From an uncultured Bacteroidales bacterium (GTDB taxonomy: Bacteria; Bacteroidota; Bacteroidia; Bacteroidales; Bacteroidaceae), in the NCBI GenBank assembly GCA_937896105.1, contig CALBKR010000257.1, positions 1 to 13,303 on the forward strand: DNA of 13,303 bases, in the 5' to 3' direction. Below the pieces are notes generated by a model that saw only the letters and a list, made by a program, of their open reading frames with translations, made no database searches and was not told where the DNA came from. Shown piece after piece: positions 13,089-13,303 of this stretch. The position numbers and the translations under genes were made by a program. Position 1 is the stretch's first letter. Each line of letters begins with the position of its first letter.

Positions 13089-13303
13089 TCAAGAGAGTTT
13101 TTTCAGGAGCGATGTTATGCTCACGTTATCCTGGATAATGTTACGCAGGTCGGCTATCGCCACACGGCACTGCTCCATAGTGTCGCGTTCACGCAGTGTA
13201 ACCATACCGTCCTCGAGTGTCTGGTGGTCAACGGTCACGCAGTATGGTGTACCGATGGCATCCATACGACGGTAACGCTTGCCGATAGAATCCTTCTCCT
13301 CAT
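13089..13303 (-). CDS. glyQS: Glycyl-tRNA synthetase (partial, C-terminal 71 residues)
   Basis: The C-terminal end of a single-chain (alpha2) class II glycine-tRNA ligase; the N-terminus lies beyond the right edge. The visible part contains [20 protein letters not shown], then [20 protein letters not shown] and the final amphipathic helix to KKLS. This is the anticodon-binding domain: the IGKRYRR..DAIGTP block, followed by VDHQTLED and TLRERD, is highly conserved in this enzyme. Its stop lies 2 nt before the FKBP gene's ATG, so it is the upstream gene of the operon seen here. Confidence 0.93.
   Translation of the reverse strand, partial: EEKDSIGKRYRRMDAIGTPYCVTVDHQTLEDGMVTLRERDTMEQCRVAIADLRNIIQDNVSITSLLKKLS

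Overview
The window looks like chromosomal DNA from a Bacteroidales bacterium (phylum Bacteroidota); I cannot fix the genus. The evidence is: several promoters of the Bacteroidota type (-7 box TAnnTTTG, -33 box TTTG/TTG); A/T-rich leaders without Shine-Dalgarno sequences before most starts; a YidC of about 650 residues with a long charged tail; a DUF3078 outer-membrane protein; a DUF3467 protein; and a tmRNA whose tag reads GNNNYALAA.

Layout. (1) 1-1729, minus strand: a DUF3078-type outer-membrane protein followed by a CPA2-type cation/proton antiporter that runs off the left edge. (2) 2030-4648, plus strand: yidC and an unrecognised 211-residue gene, ended by a hairpin terminator. (3) 4704-6195, plus strand: a DUF2156 (lysyltransferase-like) protein and an overlapping uracil-DNA-glycosylase-superfamily protein. 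(4) 6331-8587, plus strand: a small coiled-coil protein, zapA, a structured noncoding segment that could be a 6S RNA, then rny (RNase Y) and a strong terminator shared with the convergent mntP. (5) 8660-9229, minus strand: mntP, divergent from ssrA (tmRNA, about 9377-9771). (6) 9921-10784: an AraC-family regulator with a near-consensus promoter and a 10-bp direct repeat lying across it. (7) 10880-11877: an AT-rich island with two overlapping small genes that look like an orphan polymorphic-toxin tip and its immunity protein. (8) 11878-12187: noncoding DNA with a 48-bp palindrome and a repeated composite unit. (9) 12188-13303, minus strand: a tight operon of glycyl-tRNA synthetase (partial), an FKBP-type lipoprotein and a DUF3467 protein.

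Most of the window is core housekeeping: membrane-protein insertion, division, RNA decay, ribosome rescue, Mn export and tRNA charging. The accessory part is 10785-12187. Its genes sample at about 28-37% G+C by hand count, against about 55% in the adjacent regulator. The putative toxin and immunity genes overlap by ATGA. The immunity-like protein is an internal duplication. A 32-bp imperfect direct repeat spanning the toxin-stop/immunity-start junction occurs again immediately after the immunity gene, which suggests past cassette duplication or exchange. That island and the zapA-rny noncoding hairpin are the two places most worth a second look.
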